Shown here in pieces: positions 8,187 to 16,688 of a DNA stretch of 64,000 nucleotides (position 1 is its first letter; each line of letters starts with the position of its first letter). The stretch spans positions 4,967 through 68,966 of the forward strand of contig JANOMP010000007.1 in assembly GCA_031420365.1 (NCBI GenBank), given 5' to 3'. The translations under genes and the position numbers were made by a program. A model generated the notes under the pieces. It ran no database searches and had not been told where the DNA came from. It saw nothing but the letters and a program-made list of their open reading frames with translations. This stretch comes from Leadbetterella sp031420365 (GTDB lineage Bacteria > Bacteroidota > Bacteroidia > Cytophagales > Spirosomataceae).

Positions 8187-8822
8187 ATGGAAAATAAAGA
8201 CAAAGAATTGCAATGCTGCATAACCACTTGTGGTTTACCCCTGAATGCTGAATATTGGGACACCCAATACAAGAAAAATGAAATAGGATGGGATTTACAT
8301 CAAGTATCGCCACCATTGAAAGCCTATTTTGACCAATTAGAAAACAAGAATATTGCAATTCTTATTGCTGGTTGTGGCAATGCTTATGAAGCAGAATATC
8401 TTTATCAGTTAGGTTTTCAAAATATTACCTTAGTAGATATTTCAGAAACATTGGTAAATGCTTTGAAAGAAAAGTTCAAAGACACTTCTATAAAAGTAGT
8501 TCGCCAAGATATTTTTGAACATAAAGCAAGCTATGATTTAATCATTGAACAGACGTTGTTTTGTGCCATTGACCCAAGTTTGAGAAAAAAGTATGTTCTT
8601 ACAATGTTTGATTTGCTAACTGAAAAAGGAAAATTAGTAGGTCTGCTCTTCAATAAAGAATTTGAAAAAGCAGGACCACCATTTGGAGGTTGTAAATGCC
8701 AATACGAACCATTGTTTGCATCATATTTTGCATTTAAAACCTTTGAAATTTGTTATAACTCTGTGAAACCAAGAGCAGGCGAAGAATTATTTATAAATTT
8801 TTCAAAAAAAGCCATTGTGTAA
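8187..8822 (+). CDS. TPMT-family SAM-dependent methyltransferase (probable thiol methyltransferase)
   Basis: The protein has 211 residues. The block GWDLHQVSPPLKAYF (about 34-48), followed by the SAM-binding motif ILIAGCGNAYEAEYL (about 58-72) and the acidic loop LVDIS, is typical of the thiopurine/halide/thiol methyltransferase superfamily. The usual length is 190-230 residues. The N-terminus carries an unusual cysteine cluster (CCITTC, residues 10-15). It begins right after the YeeE remnant and 76 bases before the persulfide dioxygenase gene, so methylation of sulfide or low-molecular-weight thiols is a plausible role. Superfamily call firm; substrate inferred from context only. Confidence 0.8.
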   Translation: MENKDKELQCCITTCGLPLNAEYWDTQYKKNEIGWDLHQVSPPLKAYFDQLENKNIAILIAGCGNAYEAEYLYQLGFQNITLVDISETLVNALKEKFKDTSIKVVRQDIFEHKASYDLIIEQTLFCAIDPSLRKKYVLTMFDLLTEKGKLVGLLFNKEFEKAGPPFGGCKCQYEPLFASYFAFKTFEICYNSVKPRAGEELFINFSKKAIV

Positions 8823-8897
8823 CAAAAGTTACTGCACAGTAAATTTAAACCTTGCAATTTTGTGTCATCAAATTAATAATAAAAAAAAATAGAAATT

Positions 8898-10298
8898 ATG
8901 TTTTTTCAACACATTTACGACAAAAGCCTTGCTCAAGCAAGCTACTTTATTGGCTGCCAAAAAGCTGGTGTAGCCGCAGTTATTGATGCTAAAAGAGATG
9001 TAGATACTTACATCGAAATAGCCAAAGCCAACAATATGAAAATTACTCATATTCTGGAAACACACATCCATGCCGATTTTTTAGCTGGCTCAAGAGAGTT
9101 AGCCGCATTAACTGGGGCAGAACTTTATTTATCGGCAGAAGGTGGCGAGGGTTGGGAATATGAATTTCCGCATAATGGATTAAAGGACGGAGATGTTGTT
9201 AAATTAGGCAACCTATTACTAAAAACATTGCACACTCCAGGGCATACTCCCGAAAGCATCAGCTTTTTATTAACAGACACCCCAGCAAGTATGGAACCGG
9301 TAATGTTATTTACAGGAGACTTTGTGTTTGTTGGCGACATTGGAAGACCAGACTTGTTAGAGAAAGCAGCAGGTATAATGGGAACTGCCGATGCAGGAGC
9401 TTTACAAATGTACAAGTCTATTCAAAAGTTCAATGATTTACATGATTTTATTCAAGTATGGCCAGGCCACGGTGCAGGCTCGGCTTGCGGAAAAGCATTA
9501 GGATCAGTGCCAAGTACAACCGTAGGCTATGAGAAAGCACGTAACTGGGCTTTTCAATATAAAACTGATGAAAATGGATTTGTAAAATACCTGTTGGCCG
9601 ACCAACCAGAGCCCCCAAAGTATTTTGCAAAGATGAAATCACTAAACAAAATTGACAGACCATTACTTACCGAAGTGCCAAAATTAAAACAACTAAGTGG
9701 TGCTGAATTAAAAGCAGCGATGGAAGCAGGTATCAAAGTGATTGACGCAAGAAATAAAGTTGTCTTTGCAGCAGGTTTCATCCCGGATAGCATAAATATA
9801 CAAGGCAATAATTCTTTTGCAACTTGGGCAGGTTGGTTCTTAAACTATGAAGAGAAATTTATACTCTTGGCTGATGAAAATCAATTGGATGACCTTACGA
9901 GAAAATTGATGCGAATTGGTTTAGACAATATCATGGGTTATGTGCCATCAACAAAATCTTGGACTGAGGTTGGTGGAACGCTAGAAAAAGCAAATGTTAT
10001 TTCTTTGGCAGAATTTAAACCAATGCTTGATGCTAATAATTTACAAGTAATTGATGTTAGAAACGAAACAGAATACAAAGCCGGTCACATTAAAGAAGCA
10101 GTGCATATTTTTGTTGGAAAGTTACTTGATAACTTAGATAAAATTCAAAAAGACAAAAAAGTGGTTATTCATTGTCAGGGTGGTGATAGGTCAGCAATTG
10201 CCTATTCATTATTGGCTAAAAATGGTTTTAAAAATATACAAAACTATTCAGCAGGAATGAATGAGTGGGTAAATGAAGGCAATCCTGTAGTTTCATAG
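8898..10298 (+). CDS. CstB-type persulfide dioxygenase-sulfurtransferase (MBL fold plus two rhodanese domains)
   Basis: The 466-residue protein has three domains. Residues 1-240 are a metallo-beta-lactamase fold of the ETHE1/persulfide dioxygenase branch, with THIHADFLAG (H56, H58, D60), HTPGHTP (H112-H116) and TGDFVFVGDIGRPDL (D141). Residues about 265-355 are a rhodanese homology domain without a catalytic Cys. Residues about 370-466 are an active rhodanese with Cys426 in HCQGGDRS. This architecture matches CstB, which oxidises low-molecular-weight persulfides and transfers sulfane sulfur, giving sulfite and thiosulfate. Acting with the neighbouring rhodaneses and thioredoxins, it would protect against sulfide stress. 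The enzyme is expected to be cytosolic. Confidence 0.92.
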   Translation: MFFQHIYDKSLAQASYFIGCQKAGVAAVIDAKRDVDTYIEIAKANNMKITHILETHIHADFLAGSRELAALTGAELYLSAEGGEGWEYEFPHNGLKDGDVVKLGNLLLKTLHTPGHTPESISFLLTDTPASMEPVMLFTGDFVFVGDIGRPDLLEKAAGIMGTADAGALQMYKSIQKFNDLHDFIQVWPGHGAGSACGKALGSVPSTTVGYEKARNWAFQYKTDENGFVKYLLADQPEPPKYFAKMKSLNKIDRPLLTEVPKLKQLSGAELKAAMEAGIKVIDARNKVVFAAGFIPDSINIQGNNSFATWAGWFLNYEEKFILLADENQLDDLTRKLMRIGLDNIMGYVPSTKSWTEVGGTLEKANVISLAEFKPMLDANNLQVIDVRNETEYKAGHIKEAVHIFVGKLLDNLDKIQKDKKVVIHCQGGDRSAIAYSLLAKNGFKNIQNYSAGMNEWVNEGNPVVS

Positions 10299-10339
10299 TT
10301 TAACATAGAAAGCATATTCAATATAACACACTGAAAAAA

Positions 10340-10543
10340 ATGAATTTCATACTAAAGCATAAACTGACTATTATAGGAGTAATTGTAGGAGCAATTGGCG
10401 GTTATCTCTACTATCACTTTGTAGGGTGTGCCAGCGGCACTTGTGCCATCACATCAAAACCATTAAACAGCACTTTATATGGTGCAATGATGGGTGGTTT
10501 GTTGTTCAATATGTTTCATAAAGAAAAAACTAAAGCAGAATAA
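10340..10543 (+). CDS. DUF6132 family small membrane protein
   Basis: The 67-residue protein has two membrane segments (about 9-27 and 45-60) separated by a conserved Cys motif, VGCASGTCAITSKP, with Cys30 and Cys35. This matches the small DUF6132 proteins that accompany rhodanese and YeeE genes in Bacteroidota. It lies 41 bases after the CstB-type gene and 2 bases before the next rhodanese. The paired cysteines in or near the membrane suggest sulfur relay or transport, but that is inference. Confidence 0.75.
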   Translation: MNFILKHKLTIIGVIVGAIGGYLYYHFVGCASGTCAITSKPLNSTLYGAMMGGLLFNMFHKEKTKAE

Positions 10544-10545
10544 AA

Positions 10546-10830
10546 ATGAACATTGAAAAAATTATCAAAGAAAAACAAGGCACAATAGTAGATGTGCGAA
10601 CACCCAGTGAATTTATGGGTGGAAATGTTGAAGATTCAATCAATATTCCTTTACAGGAAATTGAAAGAAGAATAGATGAATTAAAAAACCTTAAACAGCC
10701 ATTGGTTTTATGTTGTGCAAGCGGCAACCGAAGCGGACAGGCATACGGTTTCCTTTTACAACAAGGAATTGAATGTTGCAATGGCGGTTCTTGGTTGGAT
10801 GTAAATTATTTTCAAACACAAACTTTATAA
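10546..10830 (+). CDS. Single-domain rhodanese sulfurtransferase
   Basis: The 94-residue protein is one rhodanese domain: strand TIVDVRTPSEF (13-23), then the active loop CCASGNRSG with catalytic Cys57 in the CxxGxR pattern. There is no signal peptide, so it should act in the cytosol as a persulfide carrier. A tandem second rhodanese starts 3 bases after its stop. The two share the CCASG loop and probably arose by duplication or cooperate in relay. Confidence 0.9.
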   Translation: MNIEKIIKEKQGTIVDVRTPSEFMGGNVEDSINIPLQEIERRIDELKNLKQPLVLCCASGNRSGQAYGFLLQQGIECCNGGSWLDVNYFQTQTL

Positions 10831-10833
10831 AAA

Positions 10834-11148
10834 ATGATAAACGCAATAAAAAATTTATTTGGCTTTGGTGCTAAAGTGGACTATGCCGATTTAGTAAAGC
10901 AAGGAGCAATCATCTTAGATGTTCGCAGCAAAGGCGAATATCAAGGCGGACACATTAAAGGTTCAATCAATATTCCTGTTGACACTTTAAACAATAATTT
11001 GAGCAAGCTAAAAAAAGATAAACCGATTATTACCTGTTGTGCAAGCGGAATGCGAAGTGCATCAGCAAAAAGCATTTTAAAATCAAACGGCTTTACAGAA
11101 GTTCACAATGGTGGTGGATGGAGCAGTTTACAAAATAAAATTAGATAA
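10834..11148 (+). CDS. Single-domain rhodanese sulfurtransferase
   Basis: The 104-residue protein is a rhodanese domain with DVRSKGEYQGGHIKGSINIP (29-48) and the active loop CCASGMRSAS with catalytic Cys69. It follows the previous rhodanese by 3 bases and precedes the Cys-rich membrane protein by 2. The short N-terminal extension (INAIKNLFGFGAK) is amphipathic and might associate with the membrane. Role: cytosolic sulfane-sulfur transfer within the operon. Confidence 0.9.
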   Translation: MINAIKNLFGFGAKVDYADLVKQGAIILDVRSKGEYQGGHIKGSINIPVDTLNNNLSKLKKDKPIITCCASGMRSASAKSILKSNGFTEVHNGGGWSSLQNKIR

Positions 11149-11150
11149 AA

Positions 11151-11408
11151 ATGAAAGAACGAGTTTTAACCAACTGGACATTTGCAAGAGCATTATACCT
11201 TACCATGGGTATTGCCGTAATCATACAATCAGTAATGAGCCATCAATGGTTTGGCGTTGCTTTTGGTGGCTATTTTGCAGCAATGGGTTTGTTTGCTTTT
11301 GGCTGTGCCGCAGGAAATTGTTTTAACGGAAACTGTGCAGCCGAACCGCAACAAAAAACAACCGCCACAATTCAGGATGTAGATTTTGAAGAAGTAAAAG
11401 CAAAATAA
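11151..11408 (+). CDS. Small Cys-rich two-helix membrane protein of the sulfur operon
   Basis: The 85-residue protein has two membrane segments (about 11-30 and 33-55) followed by three evenly spaced cysteines, C52, C57 and C62 (C-x4-C-x4-C), and a polar tail. I do not recognise a named family, although similar small proteins accompany thioredoxin and rhodanese genes in Bacteroidota. Spacing is 2 bases upstream and 1 base downstream, so co-translation with its neighbours is likely. A role in handling persulfides or metal at the membrane is possible but unproven. Confidence 0.65.
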   Translation: MKERVLTNWTFARALYLTMGIAVIIQSVMSHQWFGVAFGGYFAAMGLFAFGCAAGNCFNGNCAAEPQQKTTATIQDVDFEEVKAK

Positions 11409-11409
11409 A

Positions 11410-11709
11410 ATGACAGAAACATTTTCAGAAATCATAAACAGTAAAACCCCAACCTTAGTAGATTTTTTTGCCGAGTGGTGCGGTCCCTACAAAATGATGA
11501 ATCCAATTTTAGAAGAACTAAAAACTAAAATTGGTGACCAAGCTAAAATTATAAAAATTGATGTGGACAAAAATCCGCAAGTGGCAAGTGCTTATAAAAT
11601 TCATGGTGTGCCTACACTAATCCTTTTCAAAAGTGGACAAATAAAATGGAGGCAATCGGAAGTAGTTTCTGCTAACAATCTTCAACAAATCAAAATTCAA
11701 ACTAAATGA
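11410..11709 (+). CDS. Thioredoxin with altered active site CGPY
   Basis: The 99-residue protein is a complete thioredoxin fold: FFAEWCGPYKMMNPIL carries the active site, and HGVPTLILF carries the cis-proline. The canonical CGPC site is CGPY here: Cys24 is present but the resolving Cys is Tyr27 (TAC where TGC is expected). This monothiol form cannot do ordinary dithiol reduction; it could hold a persulfide or form stable mixed disulfides. It overlaps the next gene by 4 bases (ATGA). A second thioredoxin domain with an intact CAPC is encoded there. Confidence 0.9.
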   Translation: MTETFSEIINSKTPTLVDFFAEWCGPYKMMNPILEELKTKIGDQAKIIKIDVDKNPQVASAYKIHGVPTLILFKSGQIKWRQSEVVSANNLQQIKIQTK

Positions 11710-12413
11710 GAAAACTATTTTCAATCGCTTTAGTCGCAATCCTATTCAACAGTTGCACCAACGGACAAACACAAACCATTAAAACAAATTTATCAGCAAC
11801 CGAGTTTGCCGATAAAATAAAAGAACTGCCAACCGCACCAATACTTGATGTGCGGACACCCAATGAATTTTCAAAAGGACATTTAGTAAACGCATTAAAT
11901 TATGATTGGAACGGAAACGAATTTGAAAAACAAATTGCACCGCTTGACAAATCAAAACCAGTTTTTGTTTATTGTTTAAGTGGAGGCAGAAGTTCATCAG
12001 CCGCCAGTAAAATGCGTTCAGACGGCTTTACACAAGTTTACGAAATGGACGGTGGCATAATGAAATGGAGAGGTGCAAATCTTCCCGAAACCACAGTCAA
12101 CACAACCACATCAACAGGAATGACCAAACAACAATTTGATGCACTCCTTAATTCCGACAAGTTGGTGCTAATTGACTTTTATGCCGACTGGTGTGCCCCT
12201 TGCAAGAAAATGAAACCATATTTAGACGAAATTTCAAAAGACATGGCAGACAAAGTTGTAGTAATCCGTATCAACGCAGACGATAACCAAACACTTTGCA
12301 AAGAATTAAAAATAGATGCACTTCCTGTTTTACAACTCTACAAAAACAACTCCCTCATTTGGACAAACACAGGTTTCATTGAGAAAGCAGAAGTTGTAAA
12401 ACAACTACAATAG
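11706..12413 (+). CDS. Rhodanese-thioredoxin fusion lipoprotein
   Basis: The 235-residue protein starts with a lipoprotein signal (lipobox ILFNSC, Cys17). Residues about 28-128 are a rhodanese domain with Cys90 in YCLSGGRSSS. Residues about 140-235 are a thioredoxin domain with an intact WCAPC site (Cys163, Cys166). It would therefore act in the periplasm, tethered to a membrane, joining sulfur transfer to thiol reduction. It is the last gene of the sulfur operon. Its stop codon TAG is formed across the left end of the IS element: the TA is host sequence and the G is the first IS base. The uninterrupted sequence would have read TAA. Confidence 0.9.
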   Translation: MRKLFSIALVAILFNSCTNGQTQTIKTNLSATEFADKIKELPTAPILDVRTPNEFSKGHLVNALNYDWNGNEFEKQIAPLDKSKPVFVYCLSGGRSSSAASKMRSDGFTQVYEMDGGIMKWRGANLPETTVNTTTSTGMTKQQFDALLNSDKLVLIDFYADWCAPCKKMKPYLDEISKDMADKVVVIRINADDNQTLCKELKIDALPVLQLYKNNSLIWTNTGFIEKAEVVKQLQ

Positions 12414-12589
12414 GGTCTACTTGAAGTTTCAAAAAATTGGGTCAAATTTAAAAACCCGGCTTACATGACATTTGTTCTTTTAGTTGATTTTTTTAAATTC
12501 TTGGAATAGTGTAATTTTTATCTAATTTTTCACTCTTTTGATTTGGTAAGAGCGGACTCCTCCCTAGAGCTTTTTTACAGTTTGGGCTA

Positions 12590-13310
12590 AGCAGCTTTTT
12601 TCGATTTTATTTCCTTTTCCTTTTTTAGTTGTTCTCTTTGCTCGGATATTTTTACCACATTACAGGTTATTATTCCAAAATACAGCCAGGTGAGTTCAGT
12701 CGACTTGCTTTTCGCTTTTATTTTGTTTAATCCATAGTGGTTCTTTTCGTTGCCAAAGCTACCTTCTAAGCTCGTGCTTCTTAGTATTCCTAGCTTTTTT
12801 CTTGTTTCGCTATTTGGGTCAATTGCCGTTTTGGGGCCTTTTCTTGCGATTTTGTAATTATTTTTTCTTCTGTTAAATAATTTCTGTTGTCATTGGTTGC
12901 ATAGATTTGGTCGGCTCCTAATTTTTTTACTTTAACTAGGAGTCCCTCTGATTTTGCCACACTGTCTTTTAATGTTGTACTTTCATTAAAGGCATTATCT
13001 TTTATAAGCTTGCCATTTCTTAATTCAATACCGCAAAAATATTGCATAGCATAATCAGTATTCAGTCTATGTAAAAGCTTTTGGTCACTCAAGCAAGTAT
13101 AGTGCTTTAAAATCATAAGTGCAACCATACCCCTGCCATCCAACAGTTTGATAGGACCTCGTTTATTCTTAGGAAGTTTCAAACGAGCCGAAATGGTATT
13201 CCAAGGTATAGTCTGATACAGTTTCCCTAAATCAGTTTGGTTCTTGAAAAAATTAAATTTATGAGAATATAGGGAGTCTAGGGAAAACAGGGTATCTTCA
13301 ATTTGTAATT
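12590..13310 (-). pseudogene. IS transposase, frameshifted and probably internally deleted
   Basis: On the minus strand the frame runs from about 13310 through SARLKLPKNKRGPIKLLDGR and MVALMILKHYTCLSDQKLL to YATNDNRNYL. It then ends early at 12790. A one-base shift near 12850 restores the conserved C-terminus, KKLGILRSTSLEGSFGNEKN then HYGLNKIKAKSKSTELTW. The total is about 240 codons, short for this group, and a conserved central block seems to be missing, so an internal deletion is likely. No ATG starts the N-terminal part. The element cannot move by itself. Confidence 0.75.
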
Positions 13311-13333
13311 ATAGTTTTGTAGCAGTAATTTAC

Positions 13334-13384
13334 AAAAAAAGTCTCAAATATTCAATTTATTTGAATTATTTCGAGACTTTTTAC
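13334..13384. terminator. Strong hairpin near the right end of the IS
   Basis: The arms AAAAAGTCTC and GAGACTTTTT enclose a second nested palindrome (ATTCAA...TTGAAT). T runs flank both sides. It is placed between the transposase start and the right inverted repeat, where many IS elements carry a transcription block. Confidence 0.65.
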
Positions 13385-13430
13385 TTTTAAAAGTCTGATA
13401 AATAGCTACTTAAAACTTCCTGTAGACCCT

Positions 13431-13577
13431 AAATACTCATCAAAATTTGTAAATGGTCAAGGTAATGATTTTACGAATTCACAAAATCTGACCTTTTCAT
13501 TTACATATAATTTTGAAAAAATATTTGATAAAAAGGATTCTAATTTACTAATGCAGCCAAGGAAAATAAAAAACTAA
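13431..13577 (+). pseudogene. C-terminal remnant of an outer membrane beta-barrel protein
   Basis: The frame from the IS right edge reads KYSSKFVNGQGNDFTNSQ, then NLTFSFTYNFEKIFDKKDSN and a short basic tail ending at TAA. The alternating hydrophobic strand LTFSFTYNF followed by a Lys/Asp tail is typical of the last strand of Bacteroidota beta-barrel receptors. The rest of the gene is absent: immediately upstream are the IS and the sulfur operon. It marks the place where the operon joined older chromosome sequence. Confidence 0.6.
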
Positions 13578-13747
13578 AATTTTAGTATAACCTTAAATAA
13601 GGTCTATTCAAATCTTAACTCCCTTTAAAGCGTTATACATTCTAAAGAAAATACATGATTAGACCTTTTTTAAAAGAAAAAATTATGCAAATTTGCAGAA
13701 TAGCTACGGAAAGTATACTACCAATTCAATATTTTCAAATTATAATA

Positions 13748-14107
13748 TCACCCATTCACAAATTCTCGTATTTGCACTCCAGCAGCTCCTGATAGTCCCC
13801 CAAGTGTCCCTGCTATCAGAGCCATAATGGTAAAAATAAATCCGGCTTTTGGTATTTGTGAAAGAAAACCAACTCCCCCTGTAAATAAATCGGCTATTTT
13901 AGCCATCATATCTACTTCTGAATTAAAATTCATAAAAATAGAATAGCCTACCCAAAGTGATAAAGTAGCTAAGGCAGCCACTACAGCTCCATGCAAGGTA
14001 CTGTTGGCTTTCCACCAACACAAAGCCATGCAAACAGGTGCTATTACCCACCAAGGTCCAAAATAAGATAAAACTCCTCCAATTACTATTATTAATGCAT
14101 ATAACAT
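13748..14107 (-). CDS. Small polytopic membrane protein of unknown function
   Basis: The 119-residue protein has four hydrophobic segments (about 2-20, 22-38, 40-58 and 85-107) and ends GAAGVQIREFVNG. I do not recognise the family. It starts 27 bases after the penicillin acylase gene on the same strand, so the two are probably co-transcribed. The glycine- and alanine-rich last segment resembles that of small channel or anchor proteins, but no function can be assigned. Confidence 0.6.
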   Translation of the reverse strand: MLYALIIVIGGVLSYFGPWWVIAPVCMALCWWKANSTLHGAVVAALATLSLWVGYSIFMNFNSEVDMMAKIADLFTGGVGFLSQIPKAGFIFTIMALIAGTLGGLSGAAGVQIREFVNG

Positions 14108-14133
14108 ACGTTTCTATTTTTAATGATTATTTA

Positions 14134-16584
14134 CTATTTCTTTGGTTTTATTGTCAGTGTATTGGATAGTTTGCTTAATTTTTGTTCTTTATTTTTCAAA
14201 AATACTAAGGTATCCAATTTACCCGCCGCCCATTTATCTACCATGTTATCATAATACTTGCTTCCTACATTTCCTGATTGTCCACCAGGATACAAGCCAT
14301 AAGCTAATGGCCATTCTTTGTCTAATTGAACTATCATTCTCCAACTAGGCCCCGTTGATTCTGTTGTTGCGTTTACAATTCCAGCTCCTCCCCCATTATT
14401 AATATTCTTACGGCTGAAACTTGTAAATGCAGGCACTAAATGTTTAATACTAGTACTTTTCACTTTACTCCATGCCCAGTTTTCTGCCGTCATAGGACCA
14501 TTTTTTAGGGTTAAACTATCTATAGTAGCCTTAAAACTTCCTAAAACTATTTGATTAATAGTCTCTATTTTATCTTTTGTTTTTTGATTGTCAAACCATT
14601 TTGCATCTCTTTGGTTTTTTATCATTTCAAAAGTTCGGTCATCTGAAGGGAACATTAATTTCTCCTCCAAAGAAAATTCATCTTCCCAAATCCAATCTCT
14701 AAGTTCCTTAACCCACCTTTCATAAATTGTGGCACCTAAAGCATCCGCATTATTCATTAGATTCCACTTTTTAATAATCTCAATGGCCGGGCGTAAAGTT
14801 TTATCTTTATTCTCTTCTAAATAAGGAAGCAAAGAAGGTAAAATACGTCTCGCGGCAACATTGAAATTATCATTTTGAATGGACCTTAAACTATCAGGAG
14901 TAGCATTTGTCATTTTTTCAAGTCTTTCATTAATACGAATAGCCCTGCCAGATGGTGCAAACTTCCAACCTAAATAATATGGATAAGTTGGATCTGTTGA
15001 AAATTCGTTGGCTGAACTCACAAATCCTCTAGGCGGGTTTTTTACAGTAGGATTCTGATTAGATGGAATCCATCCTTGCCAATCGTGATCCGCTCTTGAA
15101 CCATCTAAAATGAATTTTCCTTGATTCTTCCATTTTAAAGGAAGCTTACCATTCGGTGTGATTGAAATATCATTTTGATTTGAAGCAAATATAAAGTTTT
15201 GGGCAGGTGCGGTATAAAATGTAAGAGCCTTTCTATAGTCATCATAATTTTTAGCCTTGTTTAGATAATAAAATGTCAACAAATCAGAGCCATTAGTTTC
15301 AAGAGCTATCCAGCGCATAGCATGACCAATTGGTACATTTTTATTAAAATTTGTATTTGAATTATTGTTATAAAGAACCGGCCCGTGATGGGTATAATAA
15401 ACGGTGTCTTTAATAACAATTCCAGATTTTAGTTTATATTCTTCCAACCTTATTTCAACAGACCTCCATTTTCCTTCATACCAATATTGAGTTTTTCTGG
15501 CATCTCTAAATTTAATTTTATAAAAGTCCATCACCTCACTACCTACATTTGTAACTCCCCATGCAATATCTTTATTAAAACCAATGGTTATTCCAGGACT
15601 TCCAGGCAAAGCAACGCCATAAACGTTCATTTCAGGCGTACAAAGTTGCATCTGATACCAAATAGATGGTAAGCTTAATCCTAAATGAGGATCATTAGAC
15701 AAAATTGGAAGGCCAGTTGCAGATTTCGCACCCCCAACAGCCCAATTGTTACTACCAATTTCTGGTCTAGACTCAGGAATATTAAATGCCAAAGCACCAG
15801 TACCACTATCTGCCATAATTTTATCTGGAGTTTTAACCGGAATAGGAGTAAAATTCCAAGGAGTACCAACTGGGATTATGGGAGACTCAATAGACGGATA
15901 GTCTGGAAATAAATTTTGAACAGTTTCCAATCCGTATTTTGCCACTACATTTGAAATTCTATAATCATTACTTCCTCCATTAAGTGTGTTTCTCATATTC
16001 ATGAGCATCAAGATGGTTTTGTAAGGGGACCACTCAGCTGGTCTATAGCCTAATATTTTATATTCAATTGGTAAATTTTTATACTCCAATTGTGCAATAT
16101 ATGCATTCACTCCCTTTGAATAGGCATCCAAAATTCTTTTTGAAACTGGATCAGATTCTAATTTCTTTTCTATTTCAACAGAGGCTTTTGCCATTCCTAA
16201 TCTTCTATTGTACTTATCAAATTCTAAAGCCTTTTCTCCAACAACTTCTGTGAGTCTTCCTGAAGCCACTAATGTATAAAACTCCATTTGCCAAATACGA
16301 TCTTTGGCAATTACATATCCCTGAGCAAAGTAGAGATCTTCCTCATTATTAGCAAAAATATGGGGTACACGATTAGAATCATAAATAACTTTTACCTCCT
16401 CTTTTATTCCATCAATTAAAATTTGAGAATCAATATTCATACCTTTAGATTCAGAATTTTGTAAAAAACCATGAAATGGGCTAAAAAGTCTTCCCATTGG
16501 AGGAATAGAGCCAATAGGTTTGTCTAGAAAAAATAGGAGGAATATCACTAAAAAAAAGCACCAAAAATGTCGTATAAATTTCAT
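14134..16584 (-). CDS. Penicillin acylase family N-terminal-nucleophile amidohydrolase
   Basis: The 816-residue precursor begins with a hydrophobic signal anchor (residues 6-22) followed by PIGSIPPMGRLFSPFHGF, typical of Bacteroidota members. The alpha-chain block RVPHIFANNEEDLYFAQGY is present. The autocatalytic site is at GSNNWAVGG, with Ser278 as N-terminal nucleophile of the beta chain, and conserved NDPHLGL follows. These enzymes hydrolyse amides such as acylated lactams or acyl-homoserine lactones in the periplasm; the substrate here is unknown. Length matches the family (about 780-830). A candidate -7 element TATTTTTG lies at 16669-16676 on the minus strand. Confidence 0.93.
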   Translation of the reverse strand: MKFIRHFWCFFLVIFLLFFLDKPIGSIPPMGRLFSPFHGFLQNSESKGMNIDSQILIDGIKEEVKVIYDSNRVPHIFANNEEDLYFAQGYVIAKDRIWQMEFYTLVASGRLTEVVGEKALEFDKYNRRLGMAKASVEIEKKLESDPVSKRILDAYSKGVNAYIAQLEYKNLPIEYKILGYRPAEWSPYKTILMLMNMRNTLNGGSNDYRISNVVAKYGLETVQNLFPDYPSIESPIIPVGTPWNFTPIPVKTPDKIMADSGTGALAFNIPESRPEIGSNNWAVGGAKSATGLPILSNDPHLGLSLPSIWYQMQLCTPEMNVYGVALPGSPGITIGFNKDIAWGVTNVGSEVMDFYKIKFRDARKTQYWYEGKWRSVEIRLEEYKLKSGIVIKDTVYYTHHGPVLYNNNSNTNFNKNVPIGHAMRWIALETNGSDLLTFYYLNKAKNYDDYRKALTFYTAPAQNFIFASNQNDISITPNGKLPLKWKNQGKFILDGSRADHDWQGWIPSNQNPTVKNPPRGFVSSANEFSTDPTYPYYLGWKFAPSGRAIRINERLEKMTNATPDSLRSIQNDNFNVAARRILPSLLPYLEENKDKTLRPAIEIIKKWNLMNNADALGATIYERWVKELRDWIWEDEFSLEEKLMFPSDDRTFEMIKNQRDAKWFDNQKTKDKIETINQIVLGSFKATIDSLTLKNGPMTAENWAWSKVKSTSIKHLVPAFTSFSRKNINNGGGAGIVNATTESTGPSWRMIVQLDKEWPLAYGLYPGGQSGNVGSKYYDNMVDKWAAGKLDTLVFLKNKEQKLSKLSNTLTIKPKK

Positions 16585-16688
16585 TGTTTAATCGGTTATA
16601 GTTATTTTCCGAAATTTATGAAATTTTATTTATTTTATTTTGTTTTTTTAAGATTGGAGATAAAACGTCAAAAATAATGTTTCAATAA

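Larger units (their letters stand above)
12413..13429. mobile_element. Degenerate DDE-transposase insertion sequence, about 1.0 kb
   Basis: The ends are imperfect inverted repeats: left GGGTCTACTTGAAGTTT (12413-12429) and right, read inward on the minus strand, GGGTCTACAGGAAGTTT. Both ends are flanked by the dinucleotide TA, a possible target duplication. It contains a frameshifted transposase on the minus strand and a strong hairpin near the right end. Transposase blocks resemble the IS5/IS1182-type DDE group; the exact family was not determined. The element lies between the sulfur operon and the tail of an outer membrane protein gene. Confidence 0.8.
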
